The position numbers and the translations under genes were made by a program. A stretch of DNA of 64,000 nucleotides from Trogon surrucura (taxonomy: Eukaryota > Chordata > Aves > Trogoniformes > Trogonidae), in assembly GCA_020746105.1 (NCBI GenBank), contig CM036628.1, forward strand, positions 6,086,001-6,150,000. The letters are read 5' to 3'. This document shows positions 28,327 through 38,790 of the stretch, piece by piece (positions within the stretch are counted from its first letter, which is position 1; the number at the start of each line of letters is the position of its first letter). The notes beneath the pieces were generated by a model that was not told the DNA's origin, made no database searches, and saw nothing but the letters and a program-made list of their open reading frames with translations.

Positions 28327-28600
28327 CATAGAACCATAATCATAAAATTGTTTAGGTTGGAAAAGACCTTTAAGATAATTGAGTCCAACCATTAACCTAG
28401 CAATGCCAGGTCCATCACTAAACCATGTCCGTAAGCACCACATCTACACATCTTTTAAACACCTTCAGGGATGGAGCCTCAACCACTTCCCTGTTCCAAT
28501 GCTTAACAACCCTTTCAGTGAAGAAATTTCTCCTAATATGCAATCTAAACCTCCTCTGGCTCAGCTTGAGGCCAATTCTCATCCAATCACAAATATTTCC
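28327..28600 (-). repeat. CR1 LINE 3' fragment, minus strand
   Basis: The + strand shows the reverse-complement CR1 end: CATAGAACCATAATCATAAA, then GTTTAGGTTGGAAAAGACC, GAGTCCAACCATTAACC and CTTCAGGGATGGAGCCTC. Later segments (AACCCTTTCAGTGAAGAAAT) correspond to the antisense of the tail coding region. It is moderately diverged and 5' truncated. Confidence 0.9.
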
Positions 28601-31600
28601 TCAACAGAATAGAAAACTGTCACATTGTACTTAACTGGAAAAAAAAAATAAGATGGAAGTGAAACTTTGCTGGATTGTCCCCAGACTCAGAGCAGAGAGA
28701 GAGCATGAAGTCCTCAGTGATTTGATATTTTTCCTGTCAGCAGTCAAGAGTAGCTCCTGTTATAGCAGTTATAGTAGTTCCGAGCTTATCTTTGGGCAGA
28801 AGCTTTCTTTATAATTTTTTCCTTCTCTTTTTATTTGCACTTGCCAAAATGCCAGGGATATTGTTACCAAGACTTCACAGTGTTCCCTAAAGGCAGGAGC
28901 TAATACAGCCATAGTCATTTTATGCTGGGTGAATGGCCAATTGTTCACACTGGAGGTTTTTTTCACCCTCACTAATAACAGCCAAAAGCATTTAAAAAAG
29001 AAAAAAAAGCACTTGAAAGCTTGTCATTTTCTGCCAAATACTTTACACAGAAAAATAGATTTTGTTAATACCAGTTTTCCCAAGTGTCTCAATTACCTGG
29101 AAACACTGCTTAGTTTAAATGCGACAAGCGAATGTAAGAGAGAAAGAAACAGTGAAAGCTGCCAAATCTAAAATTGAGAAATCTTATTATAACTTGTGGA
29201 TAGCTCACCCAGTCTCTAATGCTTGAGCCTAGGGAAGGAACATCTGGACACCATAAGCGCTTGTGCTGCACTTGTTCATGATTTTTACCAACTCCCAGCT
29301 TGATCACAGCCCTGAAAGCTCTCGCCCCAGGGAAACTGTTCAGATAAGTAACGTTGAGCCTGTATGTAAGAGTTCGCATAAGCAAACAAAGGCTGGTGCT
29401 TAGCAAGTATTTTAATTTGGCAAACTGAATACTGGAAAAAGGGAAGCCTTAATTTCCCTTTGAGCATGGGTGATCCTCATCACATCCTGTGAGGACTACT
29501 CACCAGTTTGGACCTGGTTCCTCTGGCACTATTTTTTGCAAAGGTTGAGATCAAGGCTTGGACTCTATTCTCTTCCTGGTAAAGCCATAACAAAGCCATC
29601 GCTGACCCCTGTGATGACTGCACATGCTGCCACAATGAGTCACCATCTCCTTGAAGAATTCTTTAATGGCTGCTTACAACAGCAAGGACAAAGGTTGCCG
29701 AAGGTCAACATGTTAAGCCTTTGCATTTCATTTTACTTCAGATACGAGGCCAAGACATAGGATCAGTAATTAGAGATGAGACTTGCCTCCAGCATGGGGA
29801 AGTACTCCTGCCACAGGCACCCAAGCCAGTCCGATACTCTACATTTAATGAAAGCACAATATGACTCCCATAGGGAGTTCTCATGCAGGCAACAAGAATA
29901 ACTTCCTTGCGACAGCTAATTCTTGCTTACTTTTTGACTTGTGTAATTGCATTTAATTAATAAAGTGAGTAGGATTAGTGCCTTGGTATTACAAAATAGA
30001 CCTTGTGTTTCATTGACATATGCCTGTAAGAGCAGCCACAAATCATGGGCTATTTACTGGGCATTCTCATGGATCTCTCATCACAGAATTGGCAGGATTG
30101 ACATGAATTGGCTTTGGGTGATCAGCATAGTATGCATTTATGTGAAAAAAACCTACTGCTTTTGTTTTTAACCAAGAAGTTCTTTTCAGTATTCATTTTA
30201 AATGTTACAGATTGAATCAGTTTATTTCTGGATAAAAATTCAGTCTAACCCAGAGTTTAAGCAGGGTCATTTTATCAGACGGATGAAAACAGCGGAGCTC
30301 TGGAACCTTCTGTGGGGAGGATTTGAAGGTCCAAAGTTTGTTGCTTAGACACCGGGTGTTAACCAAGCTTTGGGCTATAGGATGGAGCCTCCTGGCAAAC
30401 TAATTTTCTGTGGTTCTGTGATGGCCTTCTTTTAACCATGCTCATGCCCAGCCACGACAGTCCTAAGGAGTGGCACAAGGCCAACCTGCTTCCCAAATCT
30501 GAAGATCGAATGCCCATTCACAGGTCAGGGAGTGGGGCGTCAGCTCTTAGCACCCACACTTGAATTTGCTCTTTGGGATTCACAGCAGTTGGGCATTTTC
30601 ATTTCTTCAGCTGAGTTAATTTAAACTTAATGTGCCTCATTATTAGCTTTTATTACAGTGGGTTATTAAGGAAGTATGATAGTACAGCGTAGAACAGCTC
30701 ACATTTTAGGCAAGTACAGTTTGTCCAACACATTGAAATTTGCTTTCCCTTTCCTGGTTTTGACACATATGTGTCAAATCTAGTCTCTGGGTGGCATTTG
30801 GCTCTTGCACAGAGGTTTCTGTACTAGTTACATCCTAATACAGAACGGGTAGTACAGGCAGTACTCTGTTTACACTGTTACAAAATACAAAGCGAAAACA
30901 CCTACACGTTACATGTAAAACTATCAATCATAGGGGGGATTTCCTGCTGAATATTTATAAATATTTATAAATATTTATAAATATTTATAAAGACCAACTT
31001 GGTTTTCTGAAGTTTTTGGCATTATTAATAACAGGGTCGATAACTTTCCTATGTATATTTGGTATAATCAAATTGCTCTCCTAAAAAGAGGAGCAACAAG
31101 ACTTTGCGTGGCTCAAATCCTATGGAAAATCTAGCTTCAGGCATTAAGACTTAGGAAGAGTGGGTGGTATATTGAGCCACTGCAAAGGGTGAGTGTAGCT
31201 GTAGGGATGTCTGAGCATTCACTGCAGCCCATGCAGGCACACCTGAGCATCATCGTCGTGTACCTCTGGCAGTGAAGTCATGGAAACAGTGGCTTCAGTA
31301 CCAGTCACAGGAGGCAGACGGACACTGGCTACTTTTTCTGGCAGTTCTTTCACACAGTAAAGTCTGTGCTGCTGGGTCTTGGCTGCTCGGTTCTCGCCAG
31401 ACTAGCTGGCCTGACACATATACAGGAGCTGTAATCATCTCTTTGGTTCTGGTATAACTTTTGGTGACGTGGTCCTAGACATGGGATATGCTATGGTTCT
31501 GCCCAGCCACTGGTGTGGGAATCAGCTCATTTCCAGTGCCATGACAAGAACTGAGGCACTGCTCTGTATCCCCCTCTCTCTTGAATTAGTTCGCCTACTC

Positions 31601-32480
31601 ATAGCATAAGTTTCTGTCATGGTCCAACATAATCTGTATAATATTAAATAGTTTTTGTAATCTAGATACCATCTTGCAGCTGTATTCTCAGAGAAGACAA
31701 AGAGTGTAAAACAATATAGTGACTCTGAGTTCTAAATAGCTCGTATACTGCAAATGGCCAAGTGTTCTACTTGTTCTGTTTGTTCAGCTTGGATGTAAGG
31801 AAAAATGCACAATGCTGACATTTCAGCCTCATGGAACTGCAGCTCAAAGCCAAAGGATTTAACTTTTGCTTCAGAAGAAATACCTCTTGTGTTCTTCTAC
31901 CCAGTATAGGGAGACATGGAGAACCACGGTGAGTAATACCCTGTTTCATAGTGACCGATCATAATTTTTCAGGTTCTTACAGAATACACTGGTGAGCAAT
32001 AGCCTCCTACTTCATGCAAGTTTACTGTGGAGGAAGGAATAGTCGTGGTCGTCGTCCTTTCCTGCATCCTGCACGCCAAACACTGAGGTCATATGGAAAA
32101 TTAAATTAGGTTAATCCTCCTCCCATTTGCTTTTTTACAGCAAAAATCATTGTTGTGAATCATGCCTGCTTACGTTGAGGTTATACATCAATTTGTGAGT
32201 TGAATTATAGGATAGGATTGCCCACAGTAACAAACAACTGTATTTGATCACCCAGTAAGCCTTTCCCAGTCTTTGCTTACTTTCCTGCTCAATGATTTAG
32301 CCCACGCACTGTCTGGTCTGAATTCCCTGGGATTTCTCCACACACTCAGTTTACGTGAGAAGCTGTACATACTGAATGAAAGGTTCATTAAACATCGGAA
32401 CTTCCTGGCCTTTTCTTTCCCTTCACCCTATCCCTTTGATAGCTGAATATACTGCTTTACTTAAGAAAACCAGAGTGCCC
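28601..32480. other. Intergenic DNA with a 10-bp tandem repeat
   Basis: No gene is recognised in almost 4 kb. Four perfect ATATTTATAA units lie at 30,951-30,990. Confidence 0.6.
30951..30990. repeat. Tandem repeat, 4 perfect 10-bp units
   Basis: Four exact copies of ATATTTATAA. A perfect array suggests recent expansion. It is very AT-rich and probably easily melted. Confidence 0.97.
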
Positions 32481-32484
32481 TGGC

Positions 32485-32705
32485 AGGAGGGAGGCACAGC
32501 GCAAGCACGTGCCCTGAATACGGAGAGTTGCGAGCGCGGCGCTGGCAGCGCATCCTGCTCCCCACCCTCGGCACCTCTGCCACGGGCACGTCTGCAGGGC
32601 TCGGCAGGGCAGGCTCAGCGTGCGTAGCAAACACCCTGTGCAATGCTGCAGCTATGCAAAAATTGTCTACTGGGGGGGAAAATCGTAGAACGGCGCACTC
32701 CTCCT
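32485..32705. other. Isolated GC- and CpG-rich patch
   Basis: Within AT-rich desert this stretch of about 220 bp holds roughly 17 CpG dinucleotides, including GCGAGCGCGGCGCTGGCAGC and several CACG/TCGG elements. Outside the FMR1 island it is the densest CpG cluster I noticed by eye. It could be a small CpG island, a distal regulatory element or promoter of an unannotated noncoding RNA, or a GC-rich repeat remnant. The overlapping frames of about 60-80 codons reflect base composition. Confidence 0.55.
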
Positions 32706-34840
32706 CTGCTTAACTGGCACGTGAGGATGTGGGTCTTACAAAAGAAAATGCTAATAGTCTCGGTCACTCTGGTCTTTCCCTCTTCAGTTTCTTTTCGTGT
32801 CTCTTGAAGCCGATGATACCTGTTTATACGAGCTCAGTGAACCCAGCAGTCCCGCACACTCTGGTTTAGATTCATTTCTTAGTAAGCAATGTGAATAAAG
32901 CTCTGTGTGTAAATCTAGGGGAATCCGAAGGTCGATTTTACACCTGAAGTGAGGTTACAAGGATAAATGACAATGTAAAATGTATTTTGTCAGGTTCAGA
33001 ATGGAGCTCTCGCCTATCCATTGAAGCATTTTGCTTTAGTGCTTTCAAATGAAGAAATTCTGCATCATACACTGGGAATTTATGACTATGCACACACAGA
33101 CAACCACACACGGTATTTCAACTACTAATAAAAGCTTCTTATTACTAAAAGAGCTATCTAAAGTCACAAAGCTAAATGGGAGATTCAGGTCAGCATCAAC
33201 TAAGGCTTTCTGATTCTCCATTTCCCCAGCACGTCTTTCACACTGTGCTCAACAACTTGATATTTTCATGCAGGTTTTGCTGCAGTTGCAACAGGGCCAA
33301 ACATATTGAAACATAAGTAAAGAGCACTTGGATCCTTCTCATTTACCAAGATGTCATAATAGTGATTTTTTTACATGCAAATCTTAAACTACTGTATTCT
33401 AGGAATGCTTCCCTGATGCTGTTAAAGCACCTTTGTAAATTTAATGGATTCACTGTGAGTTATTAAGCTTGAACATTATAAATATTTTTTATAAAGATTG
33501 TGTCTTGGTGGTGCTTTAATAATCTTCAAACACAAGGATGAACATTAAGCTGAACTTCATATCTCATGTCATCTCTTCATAATATAATGCTTTTGCCTAA
33601 CAGCATTAACACTGTCCAAGATGAGCCTGTTCTGCCAGCCCACCTGCAAGAGCTGAGCCTGTCTAATTGTTCTGGCATGTCAGAACATATTACATTAATG
33701 TTGGGAAGTTTTGCTACCCATGTACTATGTTCTCTTGCAACGTTTTGGCGCATCCTCCGAGTTTAAGTCGGGTAATAAGCTTTTAACGCTAACACTGAAG
33801 GAATATAGGCTGTGTTTTTCAGAGCTGCTGTTCTGGGTGTTATCTGCGAGCTGGGGCGCAGCATGCTGCACTTTGCATTTCTCTGCATGTCAGGGGCTGC
33901 TGCACAAGAGAAAGGATTCAGTCTCAGATAGGAGGAGACTGCTTGGATCCTGCAAACATTGTCACGGGCAGAATCAGCACAGCTCCCAGCTGGTCTTGTT
34001 TTGCTGAGGAGTTGTGCATTGCCTGGTCCTGACTTTTCCAAGAGATGAGACGTTGCCATCCTCTTCCTTCTCTGCCTGCATGAATCTACCACCATTGGGA
34101 ATGCAGCTGCACAAGCCCTTCTGTGCAAATTAAATAGCATTGCTGCTGGAACCACTGTGAAAAAGGGCTTAGTGAAACTTCCACTGCTGGTGTCCTTCAG
34201 AAGGCTCATAAAATGTAGGTGTTTTAGTGAAATTACAGGGAGACACAGCCGATTCTCAACCACTGCCAAAATCACTGGAGCTCAGAGGATGCTTTTGGTT
34301 TGGTACACGCGTACAGTAAACTCTCTCGGTGGGGGTTACAGGGAGCCATGTGAAGCAGTAACATGCCCATGCCCACGGAGAGTGCTGTAATCACCACAGC
34401 TGGTTAGAGAGCAGAACCTTTATCGTTTCTGTCTCTGTTTTTAAAATCTTTGGCCCTGTTTTTTTATAAGTACTGAACACCAAGACTTTTTTTCATGTGA
34501 ATCAAAAAAGTTGTCTTGATTAGACAAAAGGAATACGTTTCTGTTTGGGTCAGTTCACTGTTCTGAAAAGTACTTCTAAGTTTTGAGTTATGTCACCAAA
34601 AGAAAATGAAGTATTCACACAGTTCCTAGAAGCACCACACTGACATACTGAGAGGCTTGTTTAAATCATATTTGTGAAACAACCTGAGAACTACAGAAGC
34701 ACTGACTAAGACACATTTATGGCCACTTCTCCTTTTTTCTACAACCTGGTCTATTGGCAGGGGTAACTGTGCCTTGTCACTTCCTCGGCACTAAATTATG
34801 CATCGAAGAACACAAAGCAACAGTCTCTTTGGGCTTCCTT
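32706..34840. other. Intergenic DNA, no gene recognised
   Basis: The longest open frame outside the CpG island and the relic exon, 170 codons on the minus strand at 33,763-34,275, matches no family I know and is no longer than expected by chance in a window this size. Confidence 0.55.
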
Positions 34841-34844
34841 GTAT

Positions 34845-35009
34845 GCAGCTCTGGTTATTAAGGCTGATGTACTGCAAAAATGTGCAACACAAAAAGAGGC
34901 TCTTCTAGAAGTGGTAACACCTGATGTTACAGTTACTGCCTGGGGTTGGTATGCAGAGAGGCTCTTGCTTATACTTATTCCTATAGTGACCAAGGCCACT
35001 GCTCAATCT
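34845..35009 (+). mobile_element. ERVL-type LTR fragment, + orientation, abutting an inverted one
   Basis: Positions 34,910-35,003 closely match 47,807-47,901 of the solo LTR in the same orientation: AGTGGTAACACCTGATGTTA, then ACTGCCTGGGGTTGG, GCTCTTGCTTATACTTATTC and AGTGACCAAGGCCACTGCT. Similarity weakens to the left of 34,890. The fragment stops at 35,009, where an oppositely oriented piece of the same LTR begins. Confidence 0.8.
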
Positions 35010-35141
35010 TGTTATCACTTGTAGTACACCATGTGCAAAAACATGCTGCTAACTTCAGAAGGTGCAGTCTCTTAGAGGAGACTGAGCTGAAAAGTAAAAA
35101 TCACTGAATAGAATTGGTTCTGTTTAGCTCAAACTAGGACA
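35010..35141 (-). mobile_element. ERVL-type LTR 5' end fragment, minus orientation
   Basis: Read on the minus strand from 35,141, this starts TGTCCTAGTTTGAGCTAAAC and runs through AGTGATTTTTACTTTTCAG, CTTCTGAAGTTAGCAGCATG and AGTGATAACA. That matches the first about 135 bp (47,682-47,816) of the 47.7-kb solo LTR in order. It ends at 35,010, where sequence continues with the LTR's next segment in the wrong orientation. Confidence 0.85.
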
Positions 35142-36033
35142 CCAATACAAACTCTTATTATAAACCAGCTTAAATGTCATAAATTCAGCATACGTTAATA
35201 CCTTTGCCTTTCTGTCTCAAAAGTTTGAGCCCTAGATCTTTGGATATGAAAACTTTGTCTATGTAGGTTCAGTTTTGAACTAACAAACGTGCCCACCTGA
35301 CCACTTCCAGTAAAGCTAAAGGTCCCCAAGCACTGGGCAGCGTTTCCATAAGGTTTCAGTAAGATTCACAGGTGGAAATAATCTTCCTACAAAAACATGC
35401 CTGGTAACATCAATGATTTTAAATGTGCTAATCCAGAGGTGCAGATCGTATTTGTACTGAGGCAGGTGTTGAAGACTTCTGGGTTTGCAGCCTGGTCTCA
35501 AGCAGAAGACACTCAGATGGTTCCCGGCTGCATTTCTCTCAGCATTGGGCCACTTCTTGTCCACAGAGATATCTGGGGGTCTCATGTGTAAACCTGCCTA
35601 ACAGTTAGTTTGCACAATTGTCAGTAAAGTATTTCTAGGAACATTTGAGCAGTGTAATATATTGTTTAAAATTCTCGTCCCATACAGTATAAGTATTATC
35701 TAAAGGTTGGTGTTTGGGTTTTTTATAAGCCTGAAAATGAAGCACCCTGTCCCTCTCTGTGGATCAGGTACTGGCTGCAACCCAGCACAGCACTGCCCCA
35801 TCACTACCTCTAAAATTTCATTGCAGTTTTATTTACTTTTTGGCTCTTGAGACACAAAACCTGTAAATAAAAAGCAACGACTTGCTGCTGCTGTTTCATG
35901 CTGCCAGGAAACGGATGCTGTTCTGTGATGGAATGGTGATGTCTGGGACTATTCCCTTGGGCTTCTCAGTCAGCTGGTCACTTCCTTTCAGCTGGCTGGC
36001 AGGACAGCCTAGCTGCTGGGGCAGGTGGCTTCA
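35142..36033. other. Intergenic DNA upstream of the HSF-like exon
   Basis: No repeat is recognised. If the adjacent relic was once a gene, its promoter and 5' UTR would lie here. I see no CpG island or convincing TATA element. Confidence 0.5.
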
Positions 36034-36561
36034 ATGGAAAAATTTACTCAAACTGAGCTAGAAGAATTTCAAACGGAGCTTTCATCATCAGAAATGGCCA
36101 AGGGAGTGGATTCATCAGGCTCGACTTCTCTCGGTCCAGCATGTGATGAAAGAGCAGGCAGTGACGCTGCCTTTCAACCACCAATTAAAGAAAGGTCTTT
36201 AGAAACTTTCCCTGAGGAACTCTGGCCAGAAAGAGAGCATCTCAGTTGATCTGAGGAGAGCTCTCACCAAGGCGATGCCTGTGCATGGCTCAGCTTTCTG
36301 AAGCAGCTCTGGGGCCTTCTTGAAAATGAGCAGTTTGAGTCCATTGGTGGGGAGACAACAGAAAATGTGATTCATGAAGAACAGTTTGGAGAGGAAGTAC
36401 TGGCAAGGAGAGGACGCCTGAGGATTTTTCAAAGTGATACCACAAAAAGCTTCACTCGTCTCCTCCAGCTGTACGGATTTACCAGAAAGATGTGGGATTG
36501 TGCCATTGTGCAAAGTCGGGCTCATGCGATGACTTGCTTGTGGGAAGAAACAGCCAAGGAG
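36034..36561 (+). pseudogene. HSFX/HSFY-like heat shock factor, first coding exon, broken
   Basis: Heat shock factors bind nGAAn DNA repeats in the nucleus through a winged-helix domain; the HSFX/HSFY branch is testis-biased in mammals. The frame from ATG 36,034 stays in one phase to 36,561. An N-terminal part has an AFQPPIKERSLE stretch resembling AFQPLAEEASF of mammalian HSFX. The DNA-binding domain begins at 36,295 (FLKQLWGLLENEQFESIGG) and includes RIFQSDTTKSFTRLLQLYGF to 36,480, where family members read FPxKLW..., F....IKSFFRQLNLYGF. It ends at AAGGAG|GTATGT, a good phase-0 donor at 36,562, where I recall HSFY being split by an intron. One in-frame TGA at 36,247-36,249 separates the two parts. 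The tryptophan of the SISW/IWWD segment is missing and RQLN has become RLLQ, so the domain is probably non-functional. No convincing second exon was found; a weak candidate follows an acceptor-like site at 36,835. HSFX genes also lie on the same chromosome arm as FMR1 in humans, so shared ancestry of the linkage is plausible. Confidence 0.75.
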
Positions 36562-37639
36562 GTATGTTGACTCCTCTATGTGCAAACTCACTCTCAGAAT
36601 AGTCTCGTGGGACAGATTCCTGTTCCAGTGAAATAAGCCTTTCCCACAAAGGAGATGAAGATGGCAGTAGTTTTGATTGCCATTTGTTCCCCTGCTCGTG
36701 TTCAACAGTTTTTGAGGTGGCATTTCTGAGGGCTAGAAATGCTGATAAAATGCATTGGTTATTTCAAATTACTCTGAACACATACAACGAAAAGATACTG
36801 TATCAGGATTTATTTATTATTTTTTAATTTGCTAGGTGTCCATTGCTGTACCAGATGGGCAGTTTTCTTGTGGCATTTCCTGAAGGATGAGAAGGGACAC
36901 ATCACCCTTGTAATAGTTACCGGTATGTTCATTCCACTCTACAGTGGATGAAAAGTAATGGTGTTTGGGTTTCTAAATCAGCTTGTATGCTTTTGAAAAG
37001 CCTACACCTCTCTGCTACCCAGCAGCAAAATCTCAAGGCTGGTTACTACTTTACAAGACTGTTTTTTATTCAGCCTAAACTTCAGGTTTAGAATGCCCGA
37101 TGGTCCCTTTTCACATCCACATTTCTCTTCTGCAATTAAAATTCTTAGTTCTCGTATCTTTGTGGTTTCCAGTCTCAAGGTGGTGGCAATTAATTCTTTT
37201 CCTTTGCATTATTTTTTTAAGTTCCACTTCTACAGTCTATATTTTAAAAGACATTTTCCACAGCTGCTAATGAAGTAGAAGGAAAGCTTTGGTCTAAGAA
37301 AGCAAACACCAGCAGGATTTTCACAGGCCATGGTGAAATGCGTTTATTCACTCCTCTCTCAGGCAAAAATCTTGCTGGTCTCCAGGAGACTGTCATTGGC
37401 ATCAGGTGGGCAGCACTACTCCCGTGCTGTGTGATAAAGAGCCATGCTTTTCATTCACAGTAAAATGTAATAAAATAAAAAGTCTCTTAACAAATCCAGA
37501 AGTGTTTTGAAGATCAGAGGAGAGTGGGATTAAATTTTGTGCAGTGAACTGCAATTCAGTACTGTGTCAGCACTCAGCTGCACGCTTTGCAGGTTTGGGT
37601 ACCCAGGAGACAACTTCAATGGTGTGAAATGAAACTACA
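36562..37639. other. Candidate intron/3' flank of the HSF-like relic
   Basis: It starts with the splice donor GTATGT. A TTTTTTAATTTGCTAG acceptor-like site ends at 36,835. In the third frame after it a peptide with HFLKDEKGHITLVIV vaguely resembles the YFQRDSPHLLVRM segment that follows the intron in HSFX, but the phase-0 frame hits a stop after 15 codons. The remainder is unremarkable. Confidence 0.3.
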
Positions 37640-38331
37640 GGCTGATGGGTCAGGCTCTAAGAGCTCGAGTAAATGGGGTTACATCAGGCTGGTGGCCAGT
37701 TGCCAGTGGGGTTCCTCGAGGCTCTCTTTTAGGGCCAGTGCTCATTGATGTTTTTATAAATGATCTGGAAGCAGGAGTCAATTGTATATTAAGTTTGCCA
37801 GTGATACTTAACTAGGAGGAGCTATGGATTCCCTCAAGGGTAGAGAGGCCTTACAAAGAGACCTGGGCTGATTAAAGACCTGGGCAGCCATCATCTGTAC
37901 AAAGTTTATCAAGAGCAAATGCTGGATTCTGCACCTGGGGTGGGGTTAGACATACAAATTGGGAGACGAGAGGCTGAAGAGCAGCCCCACAGAAAGAGAT
38001 CTGGGTTGATGGCAAGTTGAATATGAATCAACAGGGTGACCTGGCGGCCAAAAGGGCCAACCGTGTCCTGGCATGCTTCAAGCCTAGACAGCTGGTAATT
38101 GTCCCACTCTACACTGCAGGAGAAGGTTCTTCACTGAAAGCGTGGTCTGTCACTGGAACAGGCTCCTCAGGAAAGCGGTCAGGACACCAAGGCTTCCAGC
38201 ACTTAGGAGCTTCTGGCCAATGGTCTTAGTCGTACGATTTAGCTTTAGGTAGTCCTGCAAGGAGCACAGAGTTGGACTCATTGATCCTTCTAGGCCCCTT
38301 CCAAATCAAGACATTCTATAATTCTATAAGA
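37640..38331 (+). repeat. CR1 LINE, 5'-truncated, with decayed reverse transcriptase
   Basis: About 690 bp, the longest CR1 copy here. It encodes the reverse transcriptase signature [20 protein letters not shown] near 37,704-37,765 (consensus GVPQGSxLGPxLFxxxINDL), then FASDT followed by a TAA stop near 37,798-37,815 where active elements have an FADDT-type catalytic box. Further on come the NMNQQGDLAAKRAN region, frame losses, and the 3' end AGTTGGACTCATTGATCCTT with ATTCTATAATTCTATAAG. The catalytic aspartate change, the stop and the divergence mark an old, inactive copy. Confidence 0.9.
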
Positions 38332-38469
38332 CGATCCTGAATCCAGAAGTGTGAAATGTATTTCTATTTTACAGGCAATTCTAAGGCCAGGGGGTCAGTG
38401 CAGAATTGCTTATTAGGTCTACAGTGACGCAGACTTCAGCTACAGAGTGGTGGTGCCTGTGCCACATGG

Positions 38470-38790
38470 CTACTAAAAAACCTTAATGGCCCTGACCAGC
38501 CTCACCTGTGGCTTCCACCCACACCTTGCCAATGGCCCTGGAGCCATATTTAAGCTCAGCTCTGGTGCTGCAGTCCCAGCTGGAGCTCTGCTGGAAGGCT
38601 GGTTACTGGCACAGCTGGGTCTTGTTCCCTTGGCTTCAGACCTGCTCCTGACCTGCAAGATGATTTTGGTGGTGTGACCTCAGACCTGTTTCACCACCAA
38701 GGACTTGTCTGATGAACTGGGCTTACCCTGGCCAGGCTCTGTGGATCAGCTTCTCTTAAGTACTCTGAGGTAGGTGCTGGTGAAGCCCCT
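38470..38790 (+). other. Unassigned GC-richer segment with TATA-like box
   Basis: A segment with GGAGCCATATTTAAGCTCAG (TATTTAAG near 38,548) and CTGCAGTCCCAGCTGGAGC looks like interspersed-repeat or LTR promoter sequence of the kind seen often in bird genomes, but I cannot name the family. The 63-codon frame across it is not convincing as a gene. Confidence 0.3.

Noticed and set aside
33763..34275. 170-codon minus-strand open frame
   Set aside because: No recognisable domain, no splice or promoter context, and a frame of this length is expected a few times by chance in 64 kb over six frames.
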